Positions 20,046 through 29,645 are shown, numbered from the stretch's first letter. The stretch: DNA of 33,304 nt from Syntrophomonadaceae bacterium (GCA_007131435.1 SLQM01000252.1:1-33304); one strand, 5' to 3'. Made by a program: numbers and translations. The notes: generated from the sequence alone by a model not told the origin.

Positions 20046-21344
20046 TTGCAAAAAGTATACAGTAAAATCGAATCGATCTCCGGCAATGTTATTACAGTAA
20101 AGGCAGCGGGGGTGCGCTACAAAGAGCTTGCCGTTGTTGGAAGCAGGTATGGTTCATCTTTGGCGGAAGTGATCCGCCTGAAAGGTGATGAAGTTGCCCT
20201 GCAGGTTTTCAATGGTGGAAGGGGCGTATCCACCGGGGACGAAGTTCGTTTCATGGGTGAGCCGATGAAAGTATCTTTTTCCCCCAATCTTTTAGGGCGT
20301 ATTTTTGATGGTTCAGGGCGGCCGCGGGACGGGGGGCCTGAACTTGCCGATACAATGGTTGAAATTGGTGGCCCTTCTGTTAACCCTGCCAAGCGTATTA
20401 TTCCCCGTAATATGGTCCGGACGGGAATTCCCATGATTGATGTTTTTAATTCACTGGTAGAATCGCAGAAACTTCCTATCTTTTCTGTTTCGGGAGAGCC
20501 TTATAACGAACTTTTAGCCCGGATAGCCCTGCAGGCCGAGGTTGATATTATTATCCTCGGTGGGATGGGACTTAAGTACGACGATTATCTTTTCTTCAAA
20601 GATACCCTGGAAAAGGGCGGAGTGATGTCCAGGACAGTCTTTTTTGTTCACACCGCGTCTGACCCTGTTGTTGAATCCCTGCTGGTTCCCGATATTGCCC
20701 TTGCGGTGGCGGAAAAGTTTGCCATTCAGGATAAGCGGGTCCTGGTTTTACTGACCGATATGACCAACTTTGCCGATGCCATGAAGGAAATCTCTATTAC
20801 AATGGAACAGGTTCCCTCCAACCGTGGCTATCCCGGAGACCTTTACACCCAGCTGGCATCGCGCTACGAAAAGGCCGTCGACTTTGAAGGGTCAGGTTCA
20901 ATTACTATTCTTGGTGTTACCACCATGCCCGGGGATGATGTCACCCACCCTGTCCCCGATAATACGGGCTATATTACGGAAGGGCAGTTTTATCTTCGTA
21001 ATGGCCGAATCGAGCCATTCGGGTCCCTGTCCAGGTTAAAACAGCTGGTAAATGGTGATACACGTGATGATCACCGTGCCATCATGGACGGAATGATTAA
21101 GTTATACGCCGCCTACAAGGAGTCCCTGGAGAAGAAATCAATGGGTTTTAAGATGTCAGGCTGGGACGAAAAACTTTTAACATACGGCCAGTTATTTGAA
21201 CAGGAAATGATGGATCTTTCCGTTAACATTCCCCTCGAGGACGCCCTTGATAAAGGGTGGGAAATACTGGGCGGCTGTTTTGAACCGGAGGAAACAGGAT
21301 TAAGGTCGGATCTGATCGAAAAATACTACAGTAGTAAGGTGTAG
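20046..21344 (+). CDS. atpB: V-type ATPase subunit B
   Basis: TTG 20046 after AAGGAGGGG (ORF 20016-21344); [52 protein letters not shown]. Confidence 0.95.
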   Translation: MQKVYSKIESISGNVITVKAAGVRYKELAVVGSRYGSSLAEVIRLKGDEVALQVFNGGRGVSTGDEVRFMGEPMKVSFSPNLLGRIFDGSGRPRDGGPELADTMVEIGGPSVNPAKRIIPRNMVRTGIPMIDVFNSLVESQKLPIFSVSGEPYNELLARIALQAEVDIIILGGMGLKYDDYLFFKDTLEKGGVMSRTVFFVHTASDPVVESLLVPDIALAVAEKFAIQDKRVLVLLTDMTNFADAMKEISITMEQVPSNRGYPGDLYTQLASRYEKAVDFEGSGSITILGVTTMPGDDVTHPVPDNTGYITEGQFYLRNGRIEPFGSLSRLKQLVNGDTRDDHRAIMDGMIKLYAAYKESLEKKSMGFKMSGWDEKLLTYGQLFEQEMMDLSVNIPLEDALDKGWEILGGCFEPEETGLRSDLIEKYYSSKV

Positions 21345-21347
21345 ATC

Positions 21348-21944
21348 ATGGCAAAAATCAAGTATACGAAAAATGAATTAAAAAAGCAAAAGGATCAGCT
21401 TAAAAGGTTCAAGCGCTATTTGCCTACCCTGGTTCTGAAGAAACAGCTGCTGCAAATGGAGATACGACAGGTTGAGATGCAAATAAAAGAAAAGAGTCAG
21501 CAGCGGGAAAGAATCAACGCTGAACTGATGAGCTGGGTTCATGTTTTTGGCGAAAACTTGAATATTGCCGAACTGGTAAAGGTGAAGGAGACGGATCTGG
21601 AAACCGCTAACATAGCCGGTGTTGATATCCCGGTGTTTAACGAGGTTATTTACGAGGATATACCCTATGACCTGATGTTTTACCCGCTTTGGGTGGACGC
21701 AGGTGTTGAAAAGCTGAAGGAGCTTTATTCTGCAGATACGGAACTTTCCATTCTTAAAAAACAGGCTGAACTACTGGGCGAAGAGTTAAGAATTACCACC
21801 CAGCGGGTCAACCTGTTCGAAAAGGTCAAGATCCCTGACACCCAGGAGAATATCAGGCGCATTAATATTTTCCTCGGCGATCAGCAGACAGCTGCTGTTG
21901 TGCGGGGCAAATTAGCAAAAAATAAACTGGTGAGGGAGGCGTAA
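21348..21944 (+). CDS. atpD: V-type ATPase subunit D
   Basis: 198 aa coiled-coil central-stalk protein between B and I; KNELKKQKDQLKRFKRYLPTLVLKKQLLQ. Confidence 0.88.
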   Translation: MAKIKYTKNELKKQKDQLKRFKRYLPTLVLKKQLLQMEIRQVEMQIKEKSQQRERINAELMSWVHVFGENLNIAELVKVKETDLETANIAGVDIPVFNEVIYEDIPYDLMFYPLWVDAGVEKLKELYSADTELSILKKQAELLGEELRITTQRVNLFEKVKIPDTQENIRRINIFLGDQQTAAVVRGKLAKNKLVREA

Positions 21945-21947
21945 GCG

Positions 21948-23831
21948 ATGATTGCAGAGATGAAACAAATATCGATGGTTGTCCAGACCAAAGATAAAGA
22001 GCTAACTCTCGATGCGCTGGCCGAACTTGGCCTCGTTCACCTTGAAGACTTTCAGTATTCTTCATCGGAAGTTGATGACGCTCTTGCCAGGAAAAACCGG
22101 GCAGAAGATGCATATAATTTTTTGGCCTCATTAAAAAGTAAAAATGACCTGTCTCCACCTGCTTTAGAACCCTCAGAGGCGGTAGAGGAAGTGCTTCAGT
22201 TAAAGGAAGATCTACTGGCTGCCATGGAACGGAAGGCGGCACTGGAAAAACAGATTGCCGGTTTGGAAGGCTGGGGGGACTTCGATCCCGCAGACTTCAA
22301 GTTTCTCGCCGACAAAGGTTACCACCTGAGAATTTACATCGCTGCCGGCGGGAAAGCAGAGGATTTAGGTGAGATTGAGGGTGACATGGTGATTTTAAGG
22401 GAGGACAAAAAAGAGCTGGCATTTGCCCACCTTACCCGTGAACCTGTAAAACTGGACGATTATGAAGAGCTTAACCTTCCTCCGCAAAGCCTTAGCGCTA
22501 TGCAGGCAGAAAAAAATAAATTGGCAGCAGAGGTTGCAGCGCTTACCGGAAAAGCAGAGCGCTATTATGCCCTTGTGCCTGCCCTGCGTGCTCACCTTGA
22601 AGAGCTGGATTCTAACCTGCAGTACTGGATTGCCAAGGCAAATACCGTAGATGAAGGGAACCTTACAGCCATAGTTGGATATATTCCTGCTGCAGAGATT
22701 GAGCCCGTCCAAAATTGGGCCCGGCAGAATTCTGTCGCCTTAGCCATAACAGAACCTGAAATAATAGAATCCGTACCAACGCAGATCCGTAATCCCAGGT
22801 GGTTGCAGATTGTTGAACCCGTATTCAAGTTCATGGGCACAGTTCCCGGCTACAATGAGCTGGATATCAGCCTGGTATTTCTTTGCTTTTTCACCGTTTT
22901 TTTTGCCATGATTATCGGGGATGCCGCCTATGGATGCATCTTTTTCCTGGCAGGCCTCGGCCTGGTAATTTACTACAGCAAATCTAAAAAAGAAAAACCT
23001 CCCCTGGCTGCGGTGCTGTTTACCATTCTTGGCTTGGCCACGGTTATCTGGGGTACCATAACCGGTTCCTGGTTCGGCAGCCCTGAATTGATCGAAGGAA
23101 CTTTCCTGGAAAAACTTGTAATCAGCCAGCTAATAGAGGGGTTCAGGTTCTATACACCCGCCGGTGAATTTTACAAGGTTTTAAGCGGTCAGGATGTCAT
23201 CACGCTTTTGTGTTTCATCATCGCAATATTTCACCTTACCATCGCCCAGGTTTGGAATTTCCTACTTGCCCTGTCTCAACGCTCCCTGCAGGCCCTGGGC
23301 CAGGTAGGATGGATGCTCATTAACTTTGGCCTCTTTTACCTGGTGCTCGATATGGTGGCGAGATTCAACCTCGACCAGGCTTTGGGGACGGGTGATCTTC
23401 TAGCAGGTATGAGTTTAAATATCATTATTGCCGGGTTAGTGTTGATCATTCTCTTTGGTTCACAAAGACGAAGGGGCAACTTTTTTAAAGGGCTGCTTGG
23501 CGGCCTTGGAGATCTACCGGGTACAATTCTGGGATCCATATCGGCCTTCGGCGACATCATATCATATATAAGGCTGTTTGCCATGGGCCTGGCGGGAGCC
23601 GAAATAGCAAGAGCATTTAATAACATGGCCGGGGACCTTTTATCCGGCAATACCTTCATTTTTGGAGTGCTGATCCTGTTGGTCGGGCATACTTTCAACT
23701 TTGTTCTTTGCAGCCTGGGAGTGCTGGTGCACGGAATTCGCTTGAAAATGCTGGAGTTTTCGGGCCGACTGGGCATACAGTGGTCTGGCCATGAATATGA
23801 TCCGTTCAGATATCGTAGAGACGCGGCCTAA
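21948..23831 (+). CDS. atpI: V-type ATPase membrane subunit I (a-like)
   Basis: 627 aa; soluble N-terminal half, multi-TM C-terminus with FGDIISYIRLFAMGLAGAEIA containing the essential-Arg motif. Confidence 0.93.
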   Translation: MIAEMKQISMVVQTKDKELTLDALAELGLVHLEDFQYSSSEVDDALARKNRAEDAYNFLASLKSKNDLSPPALEPSEAVEEVLQLKEDLLAAMERKAALEKQIAGLEGWGDFDPADFKFLADKGYHLRIYIAAGGKAEDLGEIEGDMVILREDKKELAFAHLTREPVKLDDYEELNLPPQSLSAMQAEKNKLAAEVAALTGKAERYYALVPALRAHLEELDSNLQYWIAKANTVDEGNLTAIVGYIPAAEIEPVQNWARQNSVALAITEPEIIESVPTQIRNPRWLQIVEPVFKFMGTVPGYNELDISLVFLCFFTVFFAMIIGDAAYGCIFFLAGLGLVIYYSKSKKEKPPLAAVLFTILGLATVIWGTITGSWFGSPELIEGTFLEKLVISQLIEGFRFYTPAGEFYKVLSGQDVITLLCFIIAIFHLTIAQVWNFLLALSQRSLQALGQVGWMLINFGLFYLVLDMVARFNLDQALGTGDLLAGMSLNIIIAGLVLIILFGSQRRRGNFFKGLLGGLGDLPGTILGSISAFGDIISYIRLFAMGLAGAEIARAFNNMAGDLLSGNTFIFGVLILLVGHTFNFVLCSLGVLVHGIRLKMLEFSGRLGIQWSGHEYDPFRYRRDAA

Positions 23832-23936
23832 CCGGCAGCCATCTCTACCTTTTTGCGACTGGTAGAAATTGTATCTTTTATAGTATCGGGATAAATTACC
23901 GAAATAAACTGCATTATTGAAAAGGAGCCTGATAAA

Positions 23937-24383
23937 ATGGTTGAGTATGGATTAATGGGTATCAGCGCAGCGCTTGCAGTCTCTGCTGTTGGTTCTGCAC
24001 TCGGTATCGGTGCGGCCGGGCAGGCCGTTATTGGAGCGTGGAAAAAGGCTTTTATGCAGAACAAGCCTGCTTCGTTTATGTTATTGGCTTTTACTGGTTT
24101 CCCGCTTTCCCAGACTTTTTACGGTCTTATTCTGATGAATACCATCGTGGCATCGGCGGATCTCTTAGAGAGCGGTGTAATTCTGGGTATCGGTATTTTT
24201 GGTGGTCTTGCCATGGGTACGTCTGCCTATTTCCAGGGCGTTGCCGGTGCCGGCGCAGTCGATGCCTTTGCAGAGACAGGCAAGGGCTTTACCAACTATG
24301 TTCTGGTGCTTGGTGTTATTGAATCGGTTGCCCTGTTGACCATGGTCTTCCTGATGACGATGATCAACACCATGGCAGGGTAA
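23937..24383 (+). CDS. atpK: V-type ATPase rotor subunit K (c-like, two hairpins)
   Basis: 148 aa, four TM helices; ALGIGAAGQAVIG, PLSQTFYG, AYFQGVAGAGAVDAFAE, LGVIESVALLTMVF. Confidence 0.93.
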   Translation: MVEYGLMGISAALAVSAVGSALGIGAAGQAVIGAWKKAFMQNKPASFMLLAFTGFPLSQTFYGLILMNTIVASADLLESGVILGIGIFGGLAMGTSAYFQGVAGAGAVDAFAETGKGFTNYVLVLGVIESVALLTMVFLMTMINTMAG

Positions 24384-24427
24384 TTTTCTGCAGCAGAGCT
24401 CCACTATAGTTCGGATTATTCATTTGG

Positions 24428-24523
24428 AGGGCTGTCTTTAAAAAGTGTTCTGGGGCAGCCCTATTAGCATCAATTGGCAGGTTTGCAGCGGTTTTGAAGA
24501 CAGGCTAAGCAAGCCCGGCCGCT
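24428..24523 (+). other. Two potential hairpins between atpK and the PHP gene
   Basis: AGGGCTG (24428-24434)/CAGCCCT (24456-24462); nested AGCGG/CCGCT (24487-24491/24519-24523) enclosing GGCT/AGCC. No T-tract. Confidence 0.3.
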
Positions 24524-24600
24524 AAGTTAGATTTTGAAGAGAGGTTTCCCGAGATGCGCTATAAAGCATCCGGAGAATGACCTGTCTCCAGGGTGGGCAT

Positions 24601-25659
24601 ATGTATACTTACCCGGGTAACATCCACATTCACAGCGCTTATTCCGATGGAAGCGGATCATTCGAAGAGATAGCTGCGGATGCTGCTGCCGCAGGGTTAA
24701 GTTATGTGATCATTGCCGATCACGAAACCCTGGCAGGGCTGCCGGAAGAGGGCATGAACCACGGTGTGGCAGTGCTGGTGGGGAATGAGCTGAACAGAAA
24801 AAATAACCACTACCTTGTTCTGAACCTGGATAAATATTTCCCGGGAAATGAAGAAGATCCGCAGGAGCTAATCGACCGGGTTGCCCGCAGCGGGGGGCTC
24901 GGTTTTTTAGCGCACCCCTTCGAAAAAGGTTCTCCATATATTGAGAAAGGTAAAGCTCAGCCCTGGGTAGTGTGGCCGGTTTTCCGTTTTCATGGTATGG
25001 AGATATGGAACTATACTTCGCACTGGCGGGGTTTTCACCCATCACCTTTCAAAACCCTATACCACTTTTTTTTCGACCGGAAAGGAGCAATGAGCGGCCC
25101 TCCGCCCGAGCTGCTGGCGCTTTGGGACTGCTATAATAACAGCGGCCACAGGGTGGTTGGAATAGGCAGCAGCGATGCCCATGCTTTCCCCTATAAACTG
25201 GGCCCATTTTCTATTGTTATTTTTCCTTACCGCTACCTTTTTAAAACTATAAACACCTATATTGTCCTGGAAACAGATTTAAGCAGTGAATTTGTCACGG
25301 CCCGCAGCCAAATTCTTGGTGCCCTGCAGGCAGGCCGCTGTTACAGCTGTTTTGACAGCCTGCACAGCGGAAAAGAGTTTAGGTTTTATGCAGGCAGCCA
25401 GGATGATCCGGTGATGATGGGAGATACGGCAAGCTATGTAAAGGGCCTGCAGCTTAATATTGCGGTGCCTTCAGAACGCTCTATAACCCGGCTTGTGCGC
25501 AACGGCCGGGTAATCAATGAGTTCAGAAAAAAAATTATTGTCCTCGACCCGCCAGGCCCAGGGGTCTACAGGGTTGAAGTACTCTATCGCAGGCGGTTTC
25601 ATCACCCCAGGCCCTGGATCTATTCAAACCCCATCTTTTTACAGCCTCCCTTGCAGTGA
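24601..25659 (+). CDS. PHP-domain metallohydrolase (CehA/McbA-like)
   Basis: GNIHIHSAYSDGSGSFEEI, IADHET, FLAHPFEKG, GIGSSDAHAF PHP metal-binding motifs. ORF 24577-25659, ATG 24601 favoured. Confidence 0.85.
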   Translation: MYTYPGNIHIHSAYSDGSGSFEEIAADAAAAGLSYVIIADHETLAGLPEEGMNHGVAVLVGNELNRKNNHYLVLNLDKYFPGNEEDPQELIDRVARSGGLGFLAHPFEKGSPYIEKGKAQPWVVWPVFRFHGMEIWNYTSHWRGFHPSPFKTLYHFFFDRKGAMSGPPPELLALWDCYNNSGHRVVGIGSSDAHAFPYKLGPFSIVIFPYRYLFKTINTYIVLETDLSSEFVTARSQILGALQAGRCYSCFDSLHSGKEFRFYAGSQDDPVMMGDTASYVKGLQLNIAVPSERSITRLVRNGRVINEFRKKIIVLDPPGPGVYRVEVLYRRRFHHPRPWIYSNPIFLQPPLQ

Positions 25660-25679
25660 GGATATAGATGATCTACAAT
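25651..25679 (+). promoter_or_regulatory. Probable sigma-A promoter of gap
   Basis: TTGCAG (25651-25656), 17-bp spacer, TACAAT (25674-25679). Confidence 0.5.
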
Positions 25680-25732
25680 TAATAATAGATAACAATTGAT
25701 GGTCAATTAAATAGATTGAAGGAGGATTTTAC

Positions 25733-26725
25733 ATGCTAAAAGTAGGTATTAACGGGTTTGGCAGGATTGGCAGGATGACTTTTCGTGCCTCTCTGAACCA
25801 GGAGAAGGTGAAAGTAGTAGCAATAAATGATCTCGCCGACAACGACTCGCTGGCTCATTTGCTAAAGTACGACTCGGTTTATGGAATTCTTGACGCAGAA
25901 GTTGAAAGTGATGACCAGGGCTTCCTGATTGACGGAGAAAGGGTCAGGGTTTTTTCGGAAAGGGAACCGGCGAATATCCCCTGGAAAGAAGCAGGGGTTG
26001 ATATTGTTATAGAATGCACAGGAATTTTCACCAAGCGTGACGCGGCAGCAGCCCACCTCGATGCGGGAGCTGAAAGGGTAATTATTTCGGCCCCTGCTGC
26101 TGTTGACCTTGTAGTGGTACTCGGTGTTAATGAGCAGGAATATGATCCAGAAAAACACTATGTTATTTCCAACGCTTCCTGCACCACAAACGCCCTTGCA
26201 CCCCTGGTAAAAGTTCTTCATGAAAACTTCGGTGTGGTAAAAGGGCTGATGAACACAACTCATGCTTACACGAATGATCAAAACTTGCATGATTTCCCCC
26301 ACAAAGATATGAGACGGGCCAGGGCAGCAGCGCTTTCTCTAATTCCCACCACGACTGGTGCGGCAAAAACCGTTGGTGAAGTTATACCGGAGTTGAAAGG
26401 CAAAATTGATGGCTTTGCAGTCCGGGTGCCAACTCCAACAGTGTCGCTGGTAGATTTTGTGGTTGAACTAAGCAAGAAAGTAACAGCCGAAAGTATAAAC
26501 GAGGCTTTCAAAAAAGCAGCTTCCGGCTCTCCCTATCTCGATTACAGTGAGAAACCACTGGTTTCCATCGACTACACCGGTAACCCCTACTCATCCACGG
26601 TTGATGGCCTTTCAACCATGGTTGTCCAGGATACCCTGGTCAGGGTTGTCGGTTGGTACGATAACGAGTGGGGCTATTCCTGCCGCCTCTTAGATCTTGC
26701 CGCTATGATTGCAGAAAAAAACTGA
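25733..26725 (+). CDS. gap: Glyceraldehyde-3-phosphate dehydrogenase, type I (NAD-type)
   Basis: 330 aa; INGFGRIGRMTFRA, SNASCTTNALAP catalytic Cys, WYDNEWGYSCRLLDL. RBS GGAGG. Confidence 0.96.
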   Translation: MLKVGINGFGRIGRMTFRASLNQEKVKVVAINDLADNDSLAHLLKYDSVYGILDAEVESDDQGFLIDGERVRVFSEREPANIPWKEAGVDIVIECTGIFTKRDAAAAHLDAGAERVIISAPAAVDLVVVLGVNEQEYDPEKHYVISNASCTTNALAPLVKVLHENFGVVKGLMNTTHAYTNDQNLHDFPHKDMRRARAAALSLIPTTTGAAKTVGEVIPELKGKIDGFAVRVPTPTVSLVDFVVELSKKVTAESINEAFKKAASGSPYLDYSEKPLVSIDYTGNPYSSTVDGLSTMVVQDTLVRVVGWYDNEWGYSCRLLDLAAMIAEKN

Positions 26726-26747
26726 TTGCCGTTAAATATACCAGTAT

Positions 26748-26783
26748 AAACAAGGATCTCGTTTTCTTACGGGATCCTTGTTT
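26748..26783 (+). terminator. Probable terminator after gap
   Basis: AAACAAGGATCTCG-TTTTCTTA-CGGGATCCTTGTTT (14-bp stem, one wobble); could act bidirectionally toward modC. Confidence 0.75.
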
Positions 26784-26893
26784 GGTAAACTCATTTGAGG
26801 ATCTAAAAAAGGCCAAACCAGCGCGATCCAAAACAAACATACTCCCGGCCTGATTAAGATAAAAGAGATCTAATGTAACAGAAATATCGGGCT

Positions 26894-27949
26894 TTACCGG
26901 TTGAAGGTCATCACCCTGGCCGGATCTATATGCAGGTTTAATCTATCTGATTTGCCAAGCTTCATCCCGGGTGTTTTCGGCATCCTTAGCTGCAGGCGGG
27001 AACTGCCGCTGTCACCTCCCGGGGTGCTGAGCATTAATAAGGTAGAGGACACATCTTCAATAACCTGGTCGACCTGGCATTTGATTTTGTTGGTAACTTC
27101 ACCGTTGGCGAATACCAGGTCTTCTTCTTTTACAGCGATATGTGAAATGCCAGTGGGAACAGCTTTACCCGTGCATAATCTTGTTCCCCAGTCGATTGCT
27201 TCGATGGTATAATCGTCAACGGTCCGGGCGCGGGAAATATTATTTATGCCGAGAATCATACATTCCGACATAGTTGAAGGCGCTTCAAAAAGCTCTTTAA
27301 CCGGCCTTTTCTGTTCAGCACTTCCATCGTTCAAAACACACACGCTGTCGCTTAAGCGATATACTTCATCCTGTTTGTGTGAGACAAGAAGTGTCGTTCC
27401 CTCGTAAGATTTTATAGTTTCAGCCAGTTCAAGCTCAAGCTGCCACCGAAGATGTGAATCGAGGGCGGAGAAGGGCTCGTCCAACATCAGCAGTTTCGGG
27501 CAGCTGATCAAGATGCGTGCCAGGGCAACCCGCTGTTGCTGTCCCCCGGAGAGCTCGGCCGGCCGTTTTTTCCAATGGCTATTTAACTTCATCCGTTCAA
27601 TCATAACTGCAACTGCTTTCTGTCTTTCTGCCCTGGTCATTTGCCACATACCGCAAGCGATATTTTGTTCCACGGTCATGTTCGGGAATAGGGCATACTG
27701 CTGAAAGAGGTAGCCTACCCGGCGTTTCTGTGGAGGTAGGTTAATCCCTTTTTGGGAATCAAACAAAACCTGCCCATCCAGGACAATTTGTCCTGAATCA
27801 GGTTTTTCGATTCCCGCTATACACTTCAGGGTCAGACTTTTTCCGCTGCCGGAAGTGCCCAGCAGGGCCATTCTTTCATTTCCTGCTTCGAAAGCAACCT
27901 TAAGGTTAAAGTTTTCTAATCTCTTTTTTATATTTACTGTCAAAGACAT
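26894..27949 (-). CDS. modC: Molybdate ABC transporter ATP-binding protein
   Basis: 351 aa; GTSGSGKSLTLK Walker A, LSGGQQQRVALARIL signature, LLMLDEPFSALD Walker B, C-terminal regulatory extension; follows ModB/ModA. Confidence 0.88.
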   Translation of the reverse strand: MSLTVNIKKRLENFNLKVAFEAGNERMALLGTSGSGKSLTLKCIAGIEKPDSGQIVLDGQVLFDSQKGINLPPQKRRVGYLFQQYALFPNMTVEQNIACGMWQMTRAERQKAVAVMIERMKLNSHWKKRPAELSGGQQQRVALARILISCPKLLMLDEPFSALDSHLRWQLELELAETIKSYEGTTLLVSHKQDEVYRLSDSVCVLNDGSAEQKRPVKELFEAPSTMSECMILGINNISRARTVDDYTIEAIDWGTRLCTGKAVPTGISHIAVKEEDLVFANGEVTNKIKCQVDQVIEDVSSTLLMLSTPGGDSGSSRLQLRMPKTPGMKLGKSDRLNLHIDPARVMTFNR

Positions 27950-27970
27950 CAGCTCAGACCTCCCCTGTAA

Positions 27971-28672
27971 TTAGCTGGCATTCTTAGTTCTAATGGTCAG
28001 GTTTCTTTTTTCGAATATATTTATTGCTATTAAGGCAACAGCAGATATGGCAATGTTGATAAGTACCCAACGCATTGCCATTTCATCATTGTTAATTCGC
28101 CAAAAATGATATACAGTGGTTGCTATCGTAGCGGTTTTTCCCGGTATGTATCCAGCCACCATGATTGTAGCGCCAAATTCCCCGAGCGCCCTCGCGAAAG
28201 CTAAAACCGTGCCGGCCAGGATGCCCTGACGGCAGTAGGGCATGCGGATCCGCCAGAAGATAAAAGCGTTCGACAGGCCTAAGGTTTGGCCGGAATAGGC
28301 CAGGGTTTCATCGAAAGATTCAAAAGCTCCCCGGGCCGTGCGGTACATTAAAGGGAAAGAGACGATCATTGTGGCGAAGATGGCGCTCCACCACACTAAG
28401 ATCAGCTTTATGCCGAATAAATCCTGAAAGAAAATGCCAACCGGGTGGTTGGGGCCAAGCGCCCTGATGATCAGGTAGCCGACCACCGTCGGCGGCAGGA
28501 CCAGGGGTAGGGTTAAAATTACATCCAAAAAGCCCTTGACCAGCCTGTTTGCCCTGGAAATGTAGTAGGCAGAAAAGATCCCCAGGAAAAATACTGCTAT
28601 AGTAGAAATAATGGCGATCCTGATTGAATTAAAAAGCGGGAATAGCTCCATGTTTAAACTCCCTGGCTGCAA
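27971..28672 (-). CDS. modB: Molybdate ABC transporter permease
   Basis: 233 aa; LPLVLPPTVVGYLI, ARALGEFGATIMVAGYIPGKT. Confidence 0.92.
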   Translation of the reverse strand: MQPGSLNMELFPLFNSIRIAIISTIAVFFLGIFSAYYISRANRLVKGFLDVILTLPLVLPPTVVGYLIIRALGPNHPVGIFFQDLFGIKLILVWWSAIFATMIVSFPLMYRTARGAFESFDETLAYSGQTLGLSNAFIFWRIRMPYCRQGILAGTVLAFARALGEFGATIMVAGYIPGKTATIATTVYHFWRINNDEMAMRWVLINIAISAVALIAINIFEKRNLTIRTKNAS

Positions 28673-28760
28673 ATTAAATTATGCTGTCAGTTATGATCAG
28701 CTGCGCCGTGAGGTAAGTATATTTGCTTATTTAACAGATGCAGCTGAAACAGCTTAATAA

Positions 28761-29645
28761 TTAACGGATCGGTGTAAAGCCAAAGGCTTCAAAAAATAAT
28801 GCCCCTTCAGTGCCGGTTAAGTAGTCCAGGTAAGCTTTTGCTTCATCCACTGAATTGCTTCTCTTAATAACCGCAGCGGGATAAATGACCTGACCGCCGG
28901 TCATCTCCCTGGTCGCCTGATCGACAACCTCCAGGTTGGCAGCCCTGGCATCGGTTGAATAGACTACTCCGCAATCAACGAGGCGCTCAGATACCTGGGT
29001 TGTTACCTCTTTGACGTTTGAGGCGTAGGTAATCACCCCGGAGGCGGCCAACTCTTCTTCATCGAGATTATAATATTGCAATATCTTGGAACTATACTGC
29101 CCCACGGGAACATCAATGTTGCCCATGGCCATCAAAATATCGCCTTCTGACAGGCGTGTAGCCAGTTCGTCAAAGCTGCCAATATTGTTTGGATTGCCGT
29201 TGGGAACAGCCAAAACTACTTTATTTTCAAGGATATTCCTGCGGGTTCCCTCAAGCACAAGGTCCAGCTGGCCTGCGTTGACCTCCGGGTCTGCGCTAAT
29301 GTCAAGTTCATTCATCGCTTTTTGAGCGGCGGAAATGAATACATCACAATCAGCGCCTTCTTCAATCTGGGTTTTAAGAGTTCCTGAGGAATCGAGGTTT
29401 ATAATTACAGTAACATGCGGGTTTGCCTCCATGTAGGCCTTGATTATTCCTTCAATAACTTCTGTCAACGAGGCTGCGGCGAAAACAATCAGTTCAACAT
29501 CCTGTGTTCCGGAAGCAGTTTCTCCGCGATCTATATCACCTGCAGGTTGGTTGTCCGGGACTGTGGTTTCCTCCGTACCACAACCAGCTGTCCCGGCCAG
29601 CAAAAATAAGGCCAATAATACAATACAGATTTGCTTTAAGCTCAT
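28761..29645 (-). CDS. modA: Molybdate ABC transporter substrate-binding lipoprotein
   Basis: 294 aa; lipobox LLAGTAGC; VFAAASLTEVIEGI, NLDSSGTLKTQIEEGADCDVFISA, VPVGQYSSKIL. Confidence 0.92.
   Translation of the reverse strand: MSLKQICIVLLALFLLAGTAGCGTEETTVPDNQPAGDIDRGETASGTQDVELIVFAAASLTEVIEGIIKAYMEANPHVTVIINLDSSGTLKTQIEEGADCDVFISAAQKAMNELDISADPEVNAGQLDLVLEGTRRNILENKVVLAVPNGNPNNIGSFDELATRLSEGDILMAMGNIDVPVGQYSSKILQYYNLDEEELAASGVITYASNVKEVTTQVSERLVDCGVVYSTDARAANLEVVDQATREMTGGQVIYPAAVIKRSNSVDEAKAYLDYLTGTEGALFFEAFGFTPIR

Noticed and set aside
23336-23776. 146-aa minus-strand ORF opposite atpI
   Set aside because: Antisense to the conserved membrane domain of subunit I; no domain signature.
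24038-24322. 94-aa plus-strand ORF in an alternative frame within atpK
   Set aside because: Cys/Arg-rich out-of-frame translation inside a conserved rotor gene.
25862-26302. 146-aa minus-strand ORF opposite gap
   Set aside because: Antisense to conserved GAPDH sequence, no RBS or domain support.
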